DNA from: JAPUDS01 sp964536265
GTDB taxonomy: Bacteria > Patescibacteriota > Saccharimonadia > Saccharimonadales > Saccharimonadaceae
Direction of reading: 5' to 3'
Assembly: GCA_964536265.1 (NCBI GenBank)
Contig: CAZHVV010000012.1
Coordinates: forward strand, 1 to 17,840
Length of the DNA stretch: 17,840 nucleotides
The notes beneath the pieces were generated by a model, which saw only the letters and a program-made list of their open reading frames with translations, did no database searches and was not told the DNA's origin. Made by a program: the position numbers and the translations under genes. Shown in pieces: positions 1 to 9,120 of the stretch. Position 1 is the first letter of the stretch, and the number at the start of each line of letters is the position of its first letter.

Positions 1-2292
1 ATCAACAGCGGTTTTTAAAAGCTTTGTGTATCCCCCACCTATGTTGTACTGTGGTTGTTTGAATTCTTCCAACATAAAATCTAACTCGACTTGTAGCCAG
101 GCGTCATTTACTTCTGTCGGCACGCCCTCAGGAATACCATTTTCCGGGGAGTCACTACCACCATATTTATTGTCATAATACTGTGCAAAAGAATCTTTTG
201 TTCGTGAATCTTTCTGTAGTGAGTCGACGACACCAGTAAGGCTGTCATTGGTCCGGCGACTACCGGTCCATTGTGCTAATCCATAGCCCCCCGACGGCCA
301 GGATGAGTTAGTTTGTTGAATGAATGGACTAAGTTGTGGATAGGCTTCTACCTTCCAGTTACCAATAATTCCTGCAATTGCCATCGCCGTCAGCCCCTTA
401 CTTGCCAAATACGTTGCAATTTTTTCAAAGTTTGTCTGGCCACTCATAGTACCGCCAGTTGTTTTTTCCGAACACGTGCATTCGTTGCCATAATGACCAA
501 CTCCCCACGCTTTGTATTGTAACCGTTGAGCCTCGCTTAGTGGACCACACGCAGTGTTCCCGCCAGTACCAAAGACGGCTTTGACTGGGGAATGGTCGGA
601 TGCACAGGTTGTGGAAGGAGTATATTTTGTCGGGTCACCGGTAGCAATTTGTTTACAATCCATAACCTCAAAGCTTGAGGGAGCGGGTATGGATGATTCT
701 TTGTAGTAAATATGGTCAATCTTACCTCCTTCATTCAAGTCTGCACCAGGAAAATCACGCGCATTGGCAAACCCGGCTGTCTTTAAATATTCTTCAACAT
801 TTTTTTCGTTTTTACGGTTGCCTTTTGGATTAGCGTTAAAATCTCCAACAAACAGCACGGGACCTCCATACGTCGCAACTTCAGAGTCAGCAACAGCACC
901 TTTTACGACGCTAAGCCGCTCTGTATCACATCGATCGACATCATGATCTGAGGTAGGGTGTGCATTGATAACCAATAACTCTTGCCCCGACGCTATGACC
1001 GTGAAACGAGCAATTCTGACATAAATAGTACCACCATCACAGCTTGATTTTGAATCTCCTGCTACTATAGATTTATCATCAACCAACTGGACAGTACTTG
1101 AGTTGTAGATGAAATTGAGCTGGTCAGCGTCCCCTTTATCATTCAAATAGGCCATTTTCATTGAAGGATTCAATGTCTGGAGCTCCTTTTCGAGCGCCTT
1201 GGGCTCACCGCTTACTTGATTCTTGTATTCTTGTAGCCCGACTATATCGTACTGCAATGTATTGATATTTTTTACAATTTGCTTAAGCCGATCAGGAGCA
1301 TATTTTGAGCCCTCACCATGATAATAGCCGAGAATGTTGTATGTGCCGATAGTTACAGGCACGGCTTTATCCTCGTCTGTGTTGCCAAACGTCGCAGTAA
1401 TAGGTTTATGATCCGACCCACAACTACCACTACCAAAGCTATTTGTAGTACAGCTACTCCTCGTGAAAGACGTTGGATCTGAGACTGTTGCGGGGTTGTA
1501 GAATATCCGATCAATTTTTGGTGTTCCGCCAGATTTGTCTTTTGCAGTTTCGTTAGCGATAGCCCATTTAAGATTCTTAACCGTGGTGTAGACACCACCA
1601 TTTGCGTCGCTTGGCCAGGAATTAGTGTCACCCGCTAATATAGCGGGGGTATTAGTCCCAGCTATATCATCTAGCTTGTTGATAATTTTCTTAATATTCG
1701 TTGCCCTTGCGCTTGAGCAAGAATTACTTCGCGTAATTCGTCCATGATGATTTCCTAAATAAAAATCCTTACCGTCAGTTGTTTGGAAATGTACGATTCG
1801 CGCGCCACTGGAACCACCACCACAACCTGCTCCTGCTGACACACTAACCATCGGTTCTTCACTCACCTTCTTCACCTTCTTTGTGTTCCAAGCATAGGCA
1901 AGCCCAAATCCTTTTTGCGCAGGACCTGCGCCATTATCCTTTAGGACTTCCCAGTCAGACCCGAGCTCACTTATGATTTTGTTTGCTCCACGACTACTCT
2001 CATACTCTTGTAAAGCAACCACGTCCATATTGAGACTTTTTATATTCTTCGCTAGCTTGCTTGATCTACTATTAAAACCGAAACCACCCCATCGAGTTGT
2101 TAGAACATTGTATGAGCCAATTGTAATACCAAGACTTTCTGTAGTTGAGGTTGCCGCTGATGTTAATTCATTGAGGTATACGAGGTTACTAAGCAAAGAA
2201 GAGACCACCATAACAACAGCCATAATAATATGACGAATCTTAATAACTTTCTTTGGCTGCTGGTTCAGGTTTCTTTTATTGAATATATTCAT
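1..2292 (-). CDS. Secreted or membrane-anchored protein with two tandem EEP nuclease/phosphodiesterase domains and a phage-tail-lysozyme-like domain (partial, runs off left edge)
   Basis: Read directly on the minus strand from ATG at 2292 to base 1: 764 codons, no stop, so the C-terminus lies outside the window. A basic N-terminus is followed by a hydrophobic segment at about residues 22-40 (signal peptide or anchor), placing the rest outside the cytoplasm. EEP domain 1 (about 55-303) has Asn62, Glu96 in LQEYES, His182/183, GDTN 221-224, KIDRIF 259-264 and SDHKP 293-297. EEP domain 2 (about 313-575) has Asn319, Glu355 in GLQEY, NAH 443-445, GDFN 483-486, KIDHI 524-528 and SDHSP 565-569. These match the metal and catalytic positions of the DNase I/exonuclease III/phosphatase superfamily. 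Residues about 622-764 carry GNWKVEA 644-650 (candidate catalytic Glu649) and YGLAQWTGSRR 670-680, typical of phage-tail lysozyme domains. It follows the upstream gene by 10 bp, with a weak AAGG-type ribosome site. The substrate (DNA, RNA, nucleotide or lipid) is not determinable. Confidence 0.85.
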   Translation of the reverse strand, partial: MNIFNKRNLNQQPKKVIKIRHIIMAVVMVVSSLLSNLVYLNELTSAATSTTESLGITIGSYNVLTTRWGGFGFNSRSSKLAKNIKSLNMDVVALQEYESSRGANKIISELGSDWEVLKDNGAGPAQKGFGLAYAWNTKKVKKVSEEPMVSVSAGAGCGGGSSGARIVHFQTTDGKDFYLGNHHGRITRSNSCSSARATNIKKIINKLDDIAGTNTPAILAGDTNSWPSDANGGVYTTVKNLKWAIANETAKDKSGGTPKIDRIFYNPATVSDPTSFTRSSCTTNSFGSGSCGSDHKPITATFGNTDEDKAVPVTIGTYNILGYYHGEGSKYAPDRLKQIVKNINTLQYDIVGLQEYKNQVSGEPKALEKELQTLNPSMKMAYLNDKGDADQLNFIYNSSTVQLVDDKSIVAGDSKSSCDGGTIYVRIARFTVIASGQELLVINAHPTSDHDVDRCDTERLSVVKGAVADSEVATYGGPVLFVGDFNANPKGNRKNEKNVEEYLKTAGFANARDFPGADLNEGGKIDHIYYKESSIPAPSSFEVMDCKQIATGDPTKYTPSTTCASDHSPVKAVFGTGGNTACGPLSEAQRLQYKAWGVGHYGNECTCSEKTTGGTMSGQTNFEKIATYLASKGLTAMAIAGIIGNWKVEAYPQLSPFIQQTNSSWPSGGYGLAQWTGSRRTNDSLTGVVDSLQKDSRTKDSFAQYYDNKYGGSDSPENGIPEGVPTEVNDAWLQVELDFMLEEFKQPQYNIGGGYTKLLKTAVD

Positions 2293-2302
2293 TGTATTTA
2301 CC

Positions 2303-5300
2303 TTATGGATCGTATGTAAAGTGAGCATCATCCCAGCCTTGTTTTTGCTTGACATCATCCCAGAAACCATAACACCTATTGTCGTCCTTCTTGTCGTACT
2401 TCTCCTTGTCATTACTCTGCATGCATGTGCGCATCCAACTCTCAGATGCAGCATCAAAGTCCAATGACAGGCCCATCATATGATTCGAGTATAACGTCGT
2501 TGTGCTCCAGCCCGCATCTATTTTTGTTATCCAGTCTGGGCATTCACTTGGGCGTGCATAGTCTCGTATGTATATAGAACATTGCTCGAAGAGACTTCTA
2601 TAGCCAATTGACGCCCCGAGAGTTACTTTCCCTCCCTCCTCAGATTTCGCCAATTCTGCAGCCTCAAGAAGTGCCGCGGCACCCTTCGAGTTAATGGTGA
2701 GCGTTGTTATTCCGAGTGCTGTCGTTCCTTTGTATCGCTCGTCTTTCCATAAACCCTCACCTGTCATGGTTGTTCCTGGGATTGAGCACAGTACGATAGT
2801 CTTTTTGTCACCACCCCTATCCCAGCCCTCTGTGATATCCTTTACTAGTTCTGTACCGGTTGGACATGACCCGCTAGAGGCAGTTGATGAGGCATTAAAT
2901 AATGGCTTGAAGGCATATTTATCGGTTGGGTTGGCTGTAGTAACAGCAGAGCCAACAACCAGCTTTTCAAGGGCACATGGGTCACTGACTGTATACACGG
3001 CTATTATTGAATTTCCCACCTTCTTTTTATTTGCGGGATCGGCCCGTGCCTGGGCACTCGCCGTACAATATGCCTCAGTATATATACTTGGGTCAGCACG
3101 AATCACTGGGTCATTTAGCTTATAGCCGTATTGCGGGAGGTGAAAATCTTGCCACTGAGTGGTACTTGCCGCTTTTGCACCCGGCAGAGAGAAAAGTGCT
3201 GCCATAGTTTTTGCCGGCAGTTTTGCGAGACCGCTAAGTGTGGTTGGCATTTGGACTGTCGCAAGTTGGACGAGAGATCCCTTCAAACTTGGGTCAAATA
3301 GTTTCGCGAACAATGACTGGTTGTTGAAATTTTCCTGGTCCGCAGTATTTTGATATGCAGTGATGGCGCTTGCTTCTTCGGAGTTGAGATACTGTCCCCC
3401 TCCACCCAACACAGTGCCGTCGGTGTCAATACCGTTCTGCATCAGTTCCCATTGTTCAGTATGGATTGCTCCACTCAGCGCGTCGTAATTGAGTGAAGTC
3501 GGTACGCCATAGCCTGCTGCTGCTGGGTTAAACACGGTTGCCATAATCCAGTTCATGAGTGGTTGCAACTGGTCTTTTGCCCACCCGGCAATCCCGGCAA
3601 AGAGTTTATCAAGTCCAAGGGCTGTCTCGGCAGCGTCTATCAGGGCACCACTCACCTCAGTATATATTTGAACAATTGCATGTGCACCTGCGGCCACCCA
3701 TGCAGTATTCATGGCAACTGCAGTTTTCCATAACGGGTTGTCTGCGAACTCTTTCGTGTAATCAGGTAAGAGTTGATATGTAGGGCATACAAGCTCACCT
3801 GCAGGGAGCGTTGTCATCTCGTAACCATTTTCGGTTGGACATTCCCGTTTCACTTGGTTGCTTGCTGCACTTACGGTACTGTTTGTGTCTATATACCCGC
3901 TCTCGTATGCACACAGTGGACTTCCGTCACAATCAACAAGAGTACTCAGTTCATTTATAACTTCACCACCACCATTGTCGGTGAAATCACCCGCCTTGGC
4001 CTTTTCCCAGTTTGTGACTACCCCCACTGCGTCCCCATAGGCAAAGCCCGTGTAGATTTGTGAGTTCATATCTAGCTTAACAAGTGATGCCGCCCCACTC
4101 TCAACCGCTCCAACACCAGATAGCCCTAAGTCTACCAGCTGGATACCACCTATAACAGCACCTGCACCTGTTGCAGCTGCAATAATTTTTGACGAGAAAA
4201 GCTTACCTATAATCTTCTCAATACCTGCATCTGGCACAGCCGGTATATCGCCAGAGAGTTTCGCAGTTAATTTTGATAGAGCCTCGATTTGTTTTTGTTT
4301 TTTCTCATACTCTGCTAGCTTTTCCTGGTAATCAGGAGCATTCTCGTCCGTTGGCTTCTCGACAGTTCCCAGATCTGCGCTCAAGCTTTCTATAAGTTTA
4401 TCGCAAGGGTCGGTTCCACCCTGAAAACATGCCAGGTATGCTCCGAATCGTGGCGATATTCGGCCGATAGTGTTTTTATACATGGCTGCTTTCATGCTGG
4501 TTTTAATATCGTTAACCTTGTTTGTTGTCTTTTCGAATGCCCGCCACGAGGTTACGCCGTATTTTTTCATGAGGATTTTCCGTGCAACAAAACGGGAGAT
4601 AACATTTTTATGATGTAGCTTCGTGTTAACAGTTGCTTTTAAGTAGTTTTTCATTTCCCTGTTCGTAGAAAAATCGAGCTTTTCTACGACTTTATTTATG
4701 CCATCGGTATCAGTATTAAGTCCCGTTTCTATGGAGATAGTCCATGATGTTGCCTTTCCTCCAAGCCGTTCACGTCCACTTTCTTTTACGGACAATTTTA
4801 CATTGCCCCTAGACTCTTTTGTCATATCAAAGTCCATCTCTTTGCTGAAATAATCAGCTGTGTATGTTGAGAAGAGTGAACACGATATACTACTATTCTT
4901 GCAAAATACTGTTTCACCTGTCTTTTCATCGGTGCCATTCGCGAGCATGAGCATTCGTGTAGCGAGGACACGGGTGATGAGGTATTCGGTCCGCTGTTCA
5001 ACAGCATAGCCTGGAACTTCTGAGGCTGCATCGGTGATATTGCTTATGAGCGCTTCGAGTTTGAGCGGTAGGAGTCCCATAAAGAGAGCAAGAACTAGAC
5101 CTCCACCACCAAGTGCACCAATACTACCAATTGCAACACGCTTATTTTTGCTAATCCGCGACCATAGTGGCTGGCTCTTGTTGCTATTCGTGCCTGTCGG
5201 GCTGTAATTGATATCATCCCCTGCTGGAGCTTCGGGGGTCTTCTCGGCATCATTGAGTTTTTCTCGGTCAGGATATTGTTCGGGATTTTTCGCCATATGT

Positions 5301-5389
5301 TCGGGCGACAGTAAATAGTCCGCGTCTGCTGGATTGTAGGCGTTGTCTTGTTCTTGAGGGGTTTGTGGTAAAAGGTCCGTCCCCGCCAT
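2303..5389 (-). CDS. Large membrane-anchored T4SS-operon protein with C-terminal VanY/M15-like peptidase domain
   Basis: 1028 aa. Residues 1-84 are hydrophilic and presumably cytoplasmic; a glycine-rich membrane segment lies at about 85-108 and a second hydrophobic stretch at about 402-428. The bulk has paired cysteines, consistent with an extracytoplasmic location. I do not recognise the central region. The last 105 residues resemble D-Ala-D-Ala carboxypeptidases of the VanY/M15 family: GYRS at 929-932 (VanY has a similar SGYRS), SNHMMGLSLD at 968-977 fitting the zinc motif SxHxxGxAxD (His970, Asp977), and DDAHF at 1020-1024 where the family has ExxH followed by an aromatic residue. The usual catalytic Glu would be Asp1020, so activity is uncertain. 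The ATG lies one base after the stop of the VirB4 gene (TAACATG), indicating translational coupling. The role inferred is a structural or wall-remodelling component of the secretion apparatus. Confidence 0.8.
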   Translation of the reverse strand: MAGTDLLPQTPQEQDNAYNPADADYLLSPEHMAKNPEQYPDREKLNDAEKTPEAPAGDDINYSPTGTNSNKSQPLWSRISKNKRVAIGSIGALGGGGLVLALFMGLLPLKLEALISNITDAASEVPGYAVEQRTEYLITRVLATRMLMLANGTDEKTGETVFCKNSSISCSLFSTYTADYFSKEMDFDMTKESRGNVKLSVKESGRERLGGKATSWTISIETGLNTDTDGINKVVEKLDFSTNREMKNYLKATVNTKLHHKNVISRFVARKILMKKYGVTSWRAFEKTTNKVNDIKTSMKAAMYKNTIGRISPRFGAYLACFQGGTDPCDKLIESLSADLGTVEKPTDENAPDYQEKLAEYEKKQKQIEALSKLTAKLSGDIPAVPDAGIEKIIGKLFSSKIIAAATGAGAVIGGIQLVDLGLSGVGAVESGAASLVKLDMNSQIYTGFAYGDAVGVVTNWEKAKAGDFTDNGGGEVINELSTLVDCDGSPLCAYESGYIDTNSTVSAASNQVKRECPTENGYEMTTLPAGELVCPTYQLLPDYTKEFADNPLWKTAVAMNTAWVAAGAHAIVQIYTEVSGALIDAAETALGLDKLFAGIAGWAKDQLQPLMNWIMATVFNPAAAGYGVPTSLNYDALSGAIHTEQWELMQNGIDTDGTVLGGGGQYLNSEEASAITAYQNTADQENFNNQSLFAKLFDPSLKGSLVQLATVQMPTTLSGLAKLPAKTMAALFSLPGAKAASTTQWQDFHLPQYGYKLNDPVIRADPSIYTEAYCTASAQARADPANKKKVGNSIIAVYTVSDPCALEKLVVGSAVTTANPTDKYAFKPLFNASSTASSGSCPTGTELVKDITEGWDRGGDKKTIVLCSIPGTTMTGEGLWKDERYKGTTALGITTLTINSKGAAALLEAAELAKSEEGGKVTLGASIGYRSLFEQCSIYIRDYARPSECPDWITKIDAGWSTTTLYSNHMMGLSLDFDAASESWMRTCMQSNDKEKYDKKDDNRCYGFWDDVKQKQGWDDAHFTYDP

Positions 5390-5390
5390 G

Positions 5391-7307
5391 TTAGCTTACC
5401 TGGTTAGGTTGTTCTTGCTCGAGAGCTTGAGGATTGCCTGCTTGAGCTTGTTGGCCATCTTGATAGGCTTGCATCTGCTGTAACTGTTGCGGGTTGGTAG
5501 TGATGAGCCCTTGTTCGGTCGGACTAGAAACGATTTGTATGTGTACATGATTTTGTCCAGCGAAGAATAACCCTTGGCCAACTGGGAAGTTGCTCAGGCG
5601 TTTGCGTTCTTCTTCTGTCAGCTTGAATACGTCAGATAATACATCGACGGCGCTTGTTGACTGTTTGAGCAGAAGCTGCATGGAGCTGTTAGCAACAATT
5701 GCACGGCCCATTTTGCTACCCATAAAGTCTTCGACATCCTGCGTGATAGTAGTAAGGCCCAAGTAATATTTACGGGCTCGCTTTGCGAGGGAGAACAAGA
5801 AGTTAGCCGAGTCATCATACTTCATGAGTTGCCACGCTTCGTCGACAATCAGCATACGCTTTTTTTGTTCGGTTCGGACACGATTCCAAATGTGGCTGAG
5901 GACAATATACATAGCTACTGGCCGCAGCTCATCTTCAAGGTCACGAATATTGAACACAACCATGGTGTTATTTATGTCGATATTGCTCTGTTGCGAGAAG
6001 ATACCAGCGAATGTGCCGGAGGTATATTTGCGCAACCGTTGTGCAAGTTGTGGGCCGTTGCCACCCATGTGCAACAAAGTTTCGTAGAGGTCATTGATAG
6101 TTGGTGGTGTTGAGTTGTGCGTGAGAGGGTCAGAGGTGATACCTGCGCGGGCATAGGTGTCTATGAGTGCTTGGTCAAGGTCAGCCTCTTCTGAGGGGCT
6201 TAAAGCAGGCATCATGGAAGTCCCGTTGTTGGCGATTTGTGCAGTTGCGCCACCTAGCATTAAACGCAGTAAGCCGTGCAGGGTTACAAGATTTGCGCGC
6301 AGAGCGTCGTCGGCTTCGTCGCTATCGATGACGCGTGGCAGGTCGAACGGATTGATTCGTACGTCAGAGTTTAAACTCAAGCGAATATACGTGCCACCAA
6401 CTGCTTCTGCGAGGCGTTGATACTCGTTTTCTGGGTCGATGATGATAATATCTGCACCCATCATCATTGTGCGCATTGCCTCTAGTTTCACGGCGAATGA
6501 CTTGCCGGCTCCAGACTTGGCGAATACGGTCATATTGGCGTTTTCGAGACTGAATCTGTCGAAAATAACCAGGCCGTTGTTATGCATATTTACGCCGTAG
6601 AGAATTCCGTCTTGCTGGGTCAGGTCAGCACTCGTGAATGGGAAGCTTGTTGAAACAGCACCGGTATTCATGTTGCGTCGAATCTGCAACTGGTCAGTCA
6701 TTTGTGGAATCGTACTGTTCAGCCCCTGTTCTTGTTGGCTTGATGCAACTTTGCTGAGAACGAGCTGCTGACCAAGAATTGTCTCGATTTTGTGCTGCAC
6801 AAAGCCAAGTTCGTCAAGGCTGTCAGCATACATGGTGATATAGAGGCCATAGCGGAAGAAGCGCTCAGCGCCAACCTGCAGCTGGTCGCGTAGTTCCTCA
6901 GCGTCTTGTATGGCGGCCTCGAGCGCTGGGTCGCGTACCTTGCCGCGTTCGGAGTTGATGGACATACTTGCTTCGAGCTGACCAACTTTTTTGCGCAAGT
7001 TGTCGAGCACTATCTGGCTCTCAACTGGGTAAATGAACATACTGACGTCAATAACTTCGTCAACATTGATGATTGAGCTTAACCATCCAGTGTAAATCTG
7101 TCGTGGGTAACCATATATATATAACGTCCGTCCGTATCTTGTACCAAGTCGGAAATAACTACTTTGGATTTCAAGTGAGCTTGGGGCAATGATATCGCGT
7201 AGGGTTGTGATTCCCTTCAGAAACTCAGCTTCAATCTCCTGCTGCTCTCGGGCGCGCTGCTGTTCGGCAATGTCGATAGCGCTTTCCTTCTTTTTACCAA
7301 AAGCCAT
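5391..7307 (-). CDS. virB4: VirB4-family T4SS ATPase
   Basis: 638 aa. VirB4 ATPases energise pilus assembly and substrate transfer from the cytoplasmic face of the inner membrane. The N-terminal part (about 40-210) resembles the middle of VirB4/CagE/TrbE N-terminal domains. The ATPase domain has Walker A KSGAGKS at 264-270, IIIIDPENEY at 287-296, Walker B RMLIVDEAW at 484-492, and a downstream ITQDVEDF at 521-528 typical of VirB4/TraG-type RecA folds. The C-terminal 40 residues are Gln-rich and low complexity. At 638 aa it is short for a single-chain VirB4 (about 800 aa), and the gene just upstream supplies what looks like the missing N-terminal portion. The ATG overlaps the upstream stop (TAATG) and has a GGAGG ribosome site at 7317-7321 inside the preceding gene, so the start is well supported. 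Confidence 0.93.
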   Translation of the reverse strand: MAFGKKKESAIDIAEQQRAREQQEIEAEFLKGITTLRDIIAPSSLEIQSSYFRLGTRYGRTLYIYGYPRQIYTGWLSSIINVDEVIDVSMFIYPVESQIVLDNLRKKVGQLEASMSINSERGKVRDPALEAAIQDAEELRDQLQVGAERFFRYGLYITMYADSLDELGFVQHKIETILGQQLVLSKVASSQQEQGLNSTIPQMTDQLQIRRNMNTGAVSTSFPFTSADLTQQDGILYGVNMHNNGLVIFDRFSLENANMTVFAKSGAGKSFAVKLEAMRTMMMGADIIIIDPENEYQRLAEAVGGTYIRLSLNSDVRINPFDLPRVIDSDEADDALRANLVTLHGLLRLMLGGATAQIANNGTSMMPALSPSEEADLDQALIDTYARAGITSDPLTHNSTPPTINDLYETLLHMGGNGPQLAQRLRKYTSGTFAGIFSQQSNIDINNTMVVFNIRDLEDELRPVAMYIVLSHIWNRVRTEQKKRMLIVDEAWQLMKYDDSANFLFSLAKRARKYYLGLTTITQDVEDFMGSKMGRAIVANSSMQLLLKQSTSAVDVLSDVFKLTEEERKRLSNFPVGQGLFFAGQNHVHIQIVSSPTEQGLITTNPQQLQQMQAYQDGQQAQAGNPQALEQEQPNQVS

Positions 7308-8143
7308 TAGACTGTTCCTCCGAATTGCGTAGATGGTGCTGGTCCCTGCCCCTTTTGAACGTACGTCCCTGTCATTTGGTCAGGATTTCCAAGTGGTTCT
7401 CGGACAGCAGTATCTGGGTTGTATGCGTTATAGTACAACTCACTGAGCTCTTTTGTGTTGAGCTGGCGCCCCTTGACGCCCATCTGAAACAGGCCGCTCA
7501 TCACTGCGTTAACGCGGTTGCCAAGCTCTTCCTTCGCTTTCGTATACGTATTCTGATCAATCTTGATATGATGTTGCTCTTGTGGTTTTGCGAAAGCGGC
7601 AAAAATACTTTTGCTGGCGGTTGCGAGCGCACTGAGATCGCCGGCACTAAAAAATGGTACGATAACGTAAAAGTTCTTGTCCATGATGTTTGTTTCGCGT
7701 GACACGACATCGATGAAGTTGATGTAGTCATCCATGAGTACACCGAGTAGCATATTGTCTTGGTCGCGGCGGATACGCACCAGTTTTTCAAGGTATGGTC
7801 CGATATCGACGCGCTGTGAGCGAACATAAATCTGCACTGGGAAGTACAGTGAATTTAGAAAACTCTGGTAGCTATACTCAACACCTTCGCGTTCACGCGA
7901 GCTCATAAGGTCGAAGTTGATTGAATCGCACGACACGACGGCCCTGAAGCTGCCATCGTTCATGATTAGTAACCCTTCTCTTAATTCAGAAATTAACAGC
8001 GTATTTTGTGTACTGTTCGGGTTGCGAGTTTTTTGCGCTTGAGTGGGAGTGTTACTTGTGACTGCCGCGTTTGGTTGCGGATTCACGATAGGTGGCGTGA
8101 GCGGAGGCGTCGTCGGTAGTTGTTGAGGAATTGTCGGATTCAT
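7307..8143 (-). CDS. VirB4 N-terminal-like (TraC-type) T4SS protein without ATPase domain
   Basis: 278 aa. After a Pro/Thr/Gln-rich, probably disordered first 45 residues, the segment from about 48 to 125 (a LREGLLIMNDGSF-type opening, then NFDLMS, FLNSLYFPVQIYVRSQ and YLEKLVRIR) resembles the first part of VirB4/TraC-family N-terminal domains. The protein ends before any Walker motif, and no Walker A or B sequence is present. It overlaps the ATPase gene by one base (TAATG), strongly suggesting translational coupling and an equimolar complex with it. I infer that the two together make a complete VirB4. Its start has a weak GGTGGGAA-type ribosome site, 24 bases after the end of the PrgI gene. 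Alternative: an independent TraC paralogue with its own partner role. Confidence 0.78.
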   Translation of the reverse strand: MNPTIPQQLPTTPPLTPPIVNPQPNAAVTSNTPTQAQKTRNPNSTQNTLLISELREGLLIMNDGSFRAVVSCDSINFDLMSSREREGVEYSYQSFLNSLYFPVQIYVRSQRVDIGPYLEKLVRIRRDQDNMLLGVLMDDYINFIDVVSRETNIMDKNFYVIVPFFSAGDLSALATASKSIFAAFAKPQEQHHIKIDQNTYTKAKEELGNRVNAVMSGLFQMGVKGRQLNTKELSELYYNAYNPDTAVREPLGNPDQMTGTYVQKGQGPAPSTQFGGTV

Positions 8144-8167
8144 TGTTTGTTCCCACCGAACCAGTTA

Positions 8168-9112
8168 TCACCTGAGTGAAACTACAACCTCTCCTTCGTC
8201 AAGATGTTTCTTATGAAGACGTTGTGCCTCACGAGCAATCGTACTGATCGACAAGTCGTTATTTGTTGCCAGTCTCATTATATCAGGAGAGAGGGGTTCA
8301 TCGCTAGACGCTTGTGCTTGAGTTTTTTGCGGTTCTGCAACCGGCTGAGCCGAAGGAGCTGGCCCACTTGGGCTTATGACGCGCTGATGGATGTTCGAGG
8401 GGTATGGATTGAACGTGATATTGTCATCAGTCGGTGTGTCAGTAATAACAGGTGGTGGGCTCACAGGGGCTGGCACCGGGGTTACTGGTTGTGCAGTAAG
8501 AGGAGCTGGTGCGCTTGAAGCTGCCTGCATAGTGGCCATCATCGCTTCTTTGCGCGCCACGTCACTCTTGCCTATCATTGTGTCGAAATTCTGTGTCACG
8601 TTGCCACCCGTGTCGAATATGTCTTCCGCAGTTTGCGCCTCGGCAACCAATGTATCACTCAAATGTAAATTGTCGGTTGCCGATGTGAGCCCTCGACTTG
8701 CCCATCCGCCAGTGTCGACGATTTGCGCGAGGTATGACAAGCGTTGTGATGCCTCGGCTCCAGTGAAGTCTTTCGTGAGTGGCATGTCTGCCGTCGTTGG
8801 AGCGGTTATCTCAACAGCTACGACGTTCCCTTCTGGGTCCCAGCGACGAGTGCGCGGTTTGAGCCAGAAACGGACGACTGCCGTCAAATATGTCTCCATA
8901 GGTTGGTCTTTTTTGAGCGGTAGCGCAAGTATGAGAAAAAAGCCTATAACTGGTAGCGGCAACAGCGCGAGGCCCCAAAATAGTTGGCTCAGTCCATATG
9001 CCAAAAAAGCGCCCGCCGCGACTATCATCAGATAGATGAACTGGCGGAACGTAAACGGCCCGAGAAGCTTGTCCTCGGCCTCAACATCTTGCGGGACTTT
9101 GTAGACTGCCAT
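8168..9112 (-). CDS. PrgI/VirB3-like inner-membrane T4SS protein with Pro/Ala-rich C-terminal extension
   Basis: 314 aa. Residues 1-100 look like a PrgI-family protein: the opening MAVYKVPQDVEAEDKLLGPF, then TFRQFIYL leading into two adjacent membrane helices (about 24-42 and 45-65), followed by a basic stretch with WLKPRTRRW at 83-91. PrgI proteins are the Gram-positive/CPR counterparts of VirB3 and bind VirB4, whose gene modules lie directly downstream. The long remainder (about 100-314) is unusual for the family: acidic to neutral, then rich in Pro, Ala and Thr (about 195-275), ending in a short charged helix-like tail. It is probably a cytoplasmic, partly disordered extension of unknown purpose. 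An extended -10 promoter lies immediately upstream (9121-9129) and no ribosome site is visible, so near-leaderless translation is possible. Confidence 0.82.
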   Translation of the reverse strand: MAVYKVPQDVEAEDKLLGPFTFRQFIYLMIVAAGAFLAYGLSQLFWGLALLPLPVIGFFLILALPLKKDQPMETYLTAVVRFWLKPRTRRWDPEGNVVAVEITAPTTADMPLTKDFTGAEASQRLSYLAQIVDTGGWASRGLTSATDNLHLSDTLVAEAQTAEDIFDTGGNVTQNFDTMIGKSDVARKEAMMATMQAASSAPAPLTAQPVTPVPAPVSPPPVITDTPTDDNITFNPYPSNIHQRVISPSGPAPSAQPVAEPQKTQAQASSDEPLSPDIMRLATNNDLSISTIAREAQRLHKKHLDEGEVVVSLR

Positions 9113-9120
9113 ATGGGTTT

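Noticed and set aside
8391..9035. 214-codon plus-strand open frame
   Set aside because: It lies fully inside the PrgI-like gene on the other strand, has no family resemblance or ribosome site, and is an antisense shadow.
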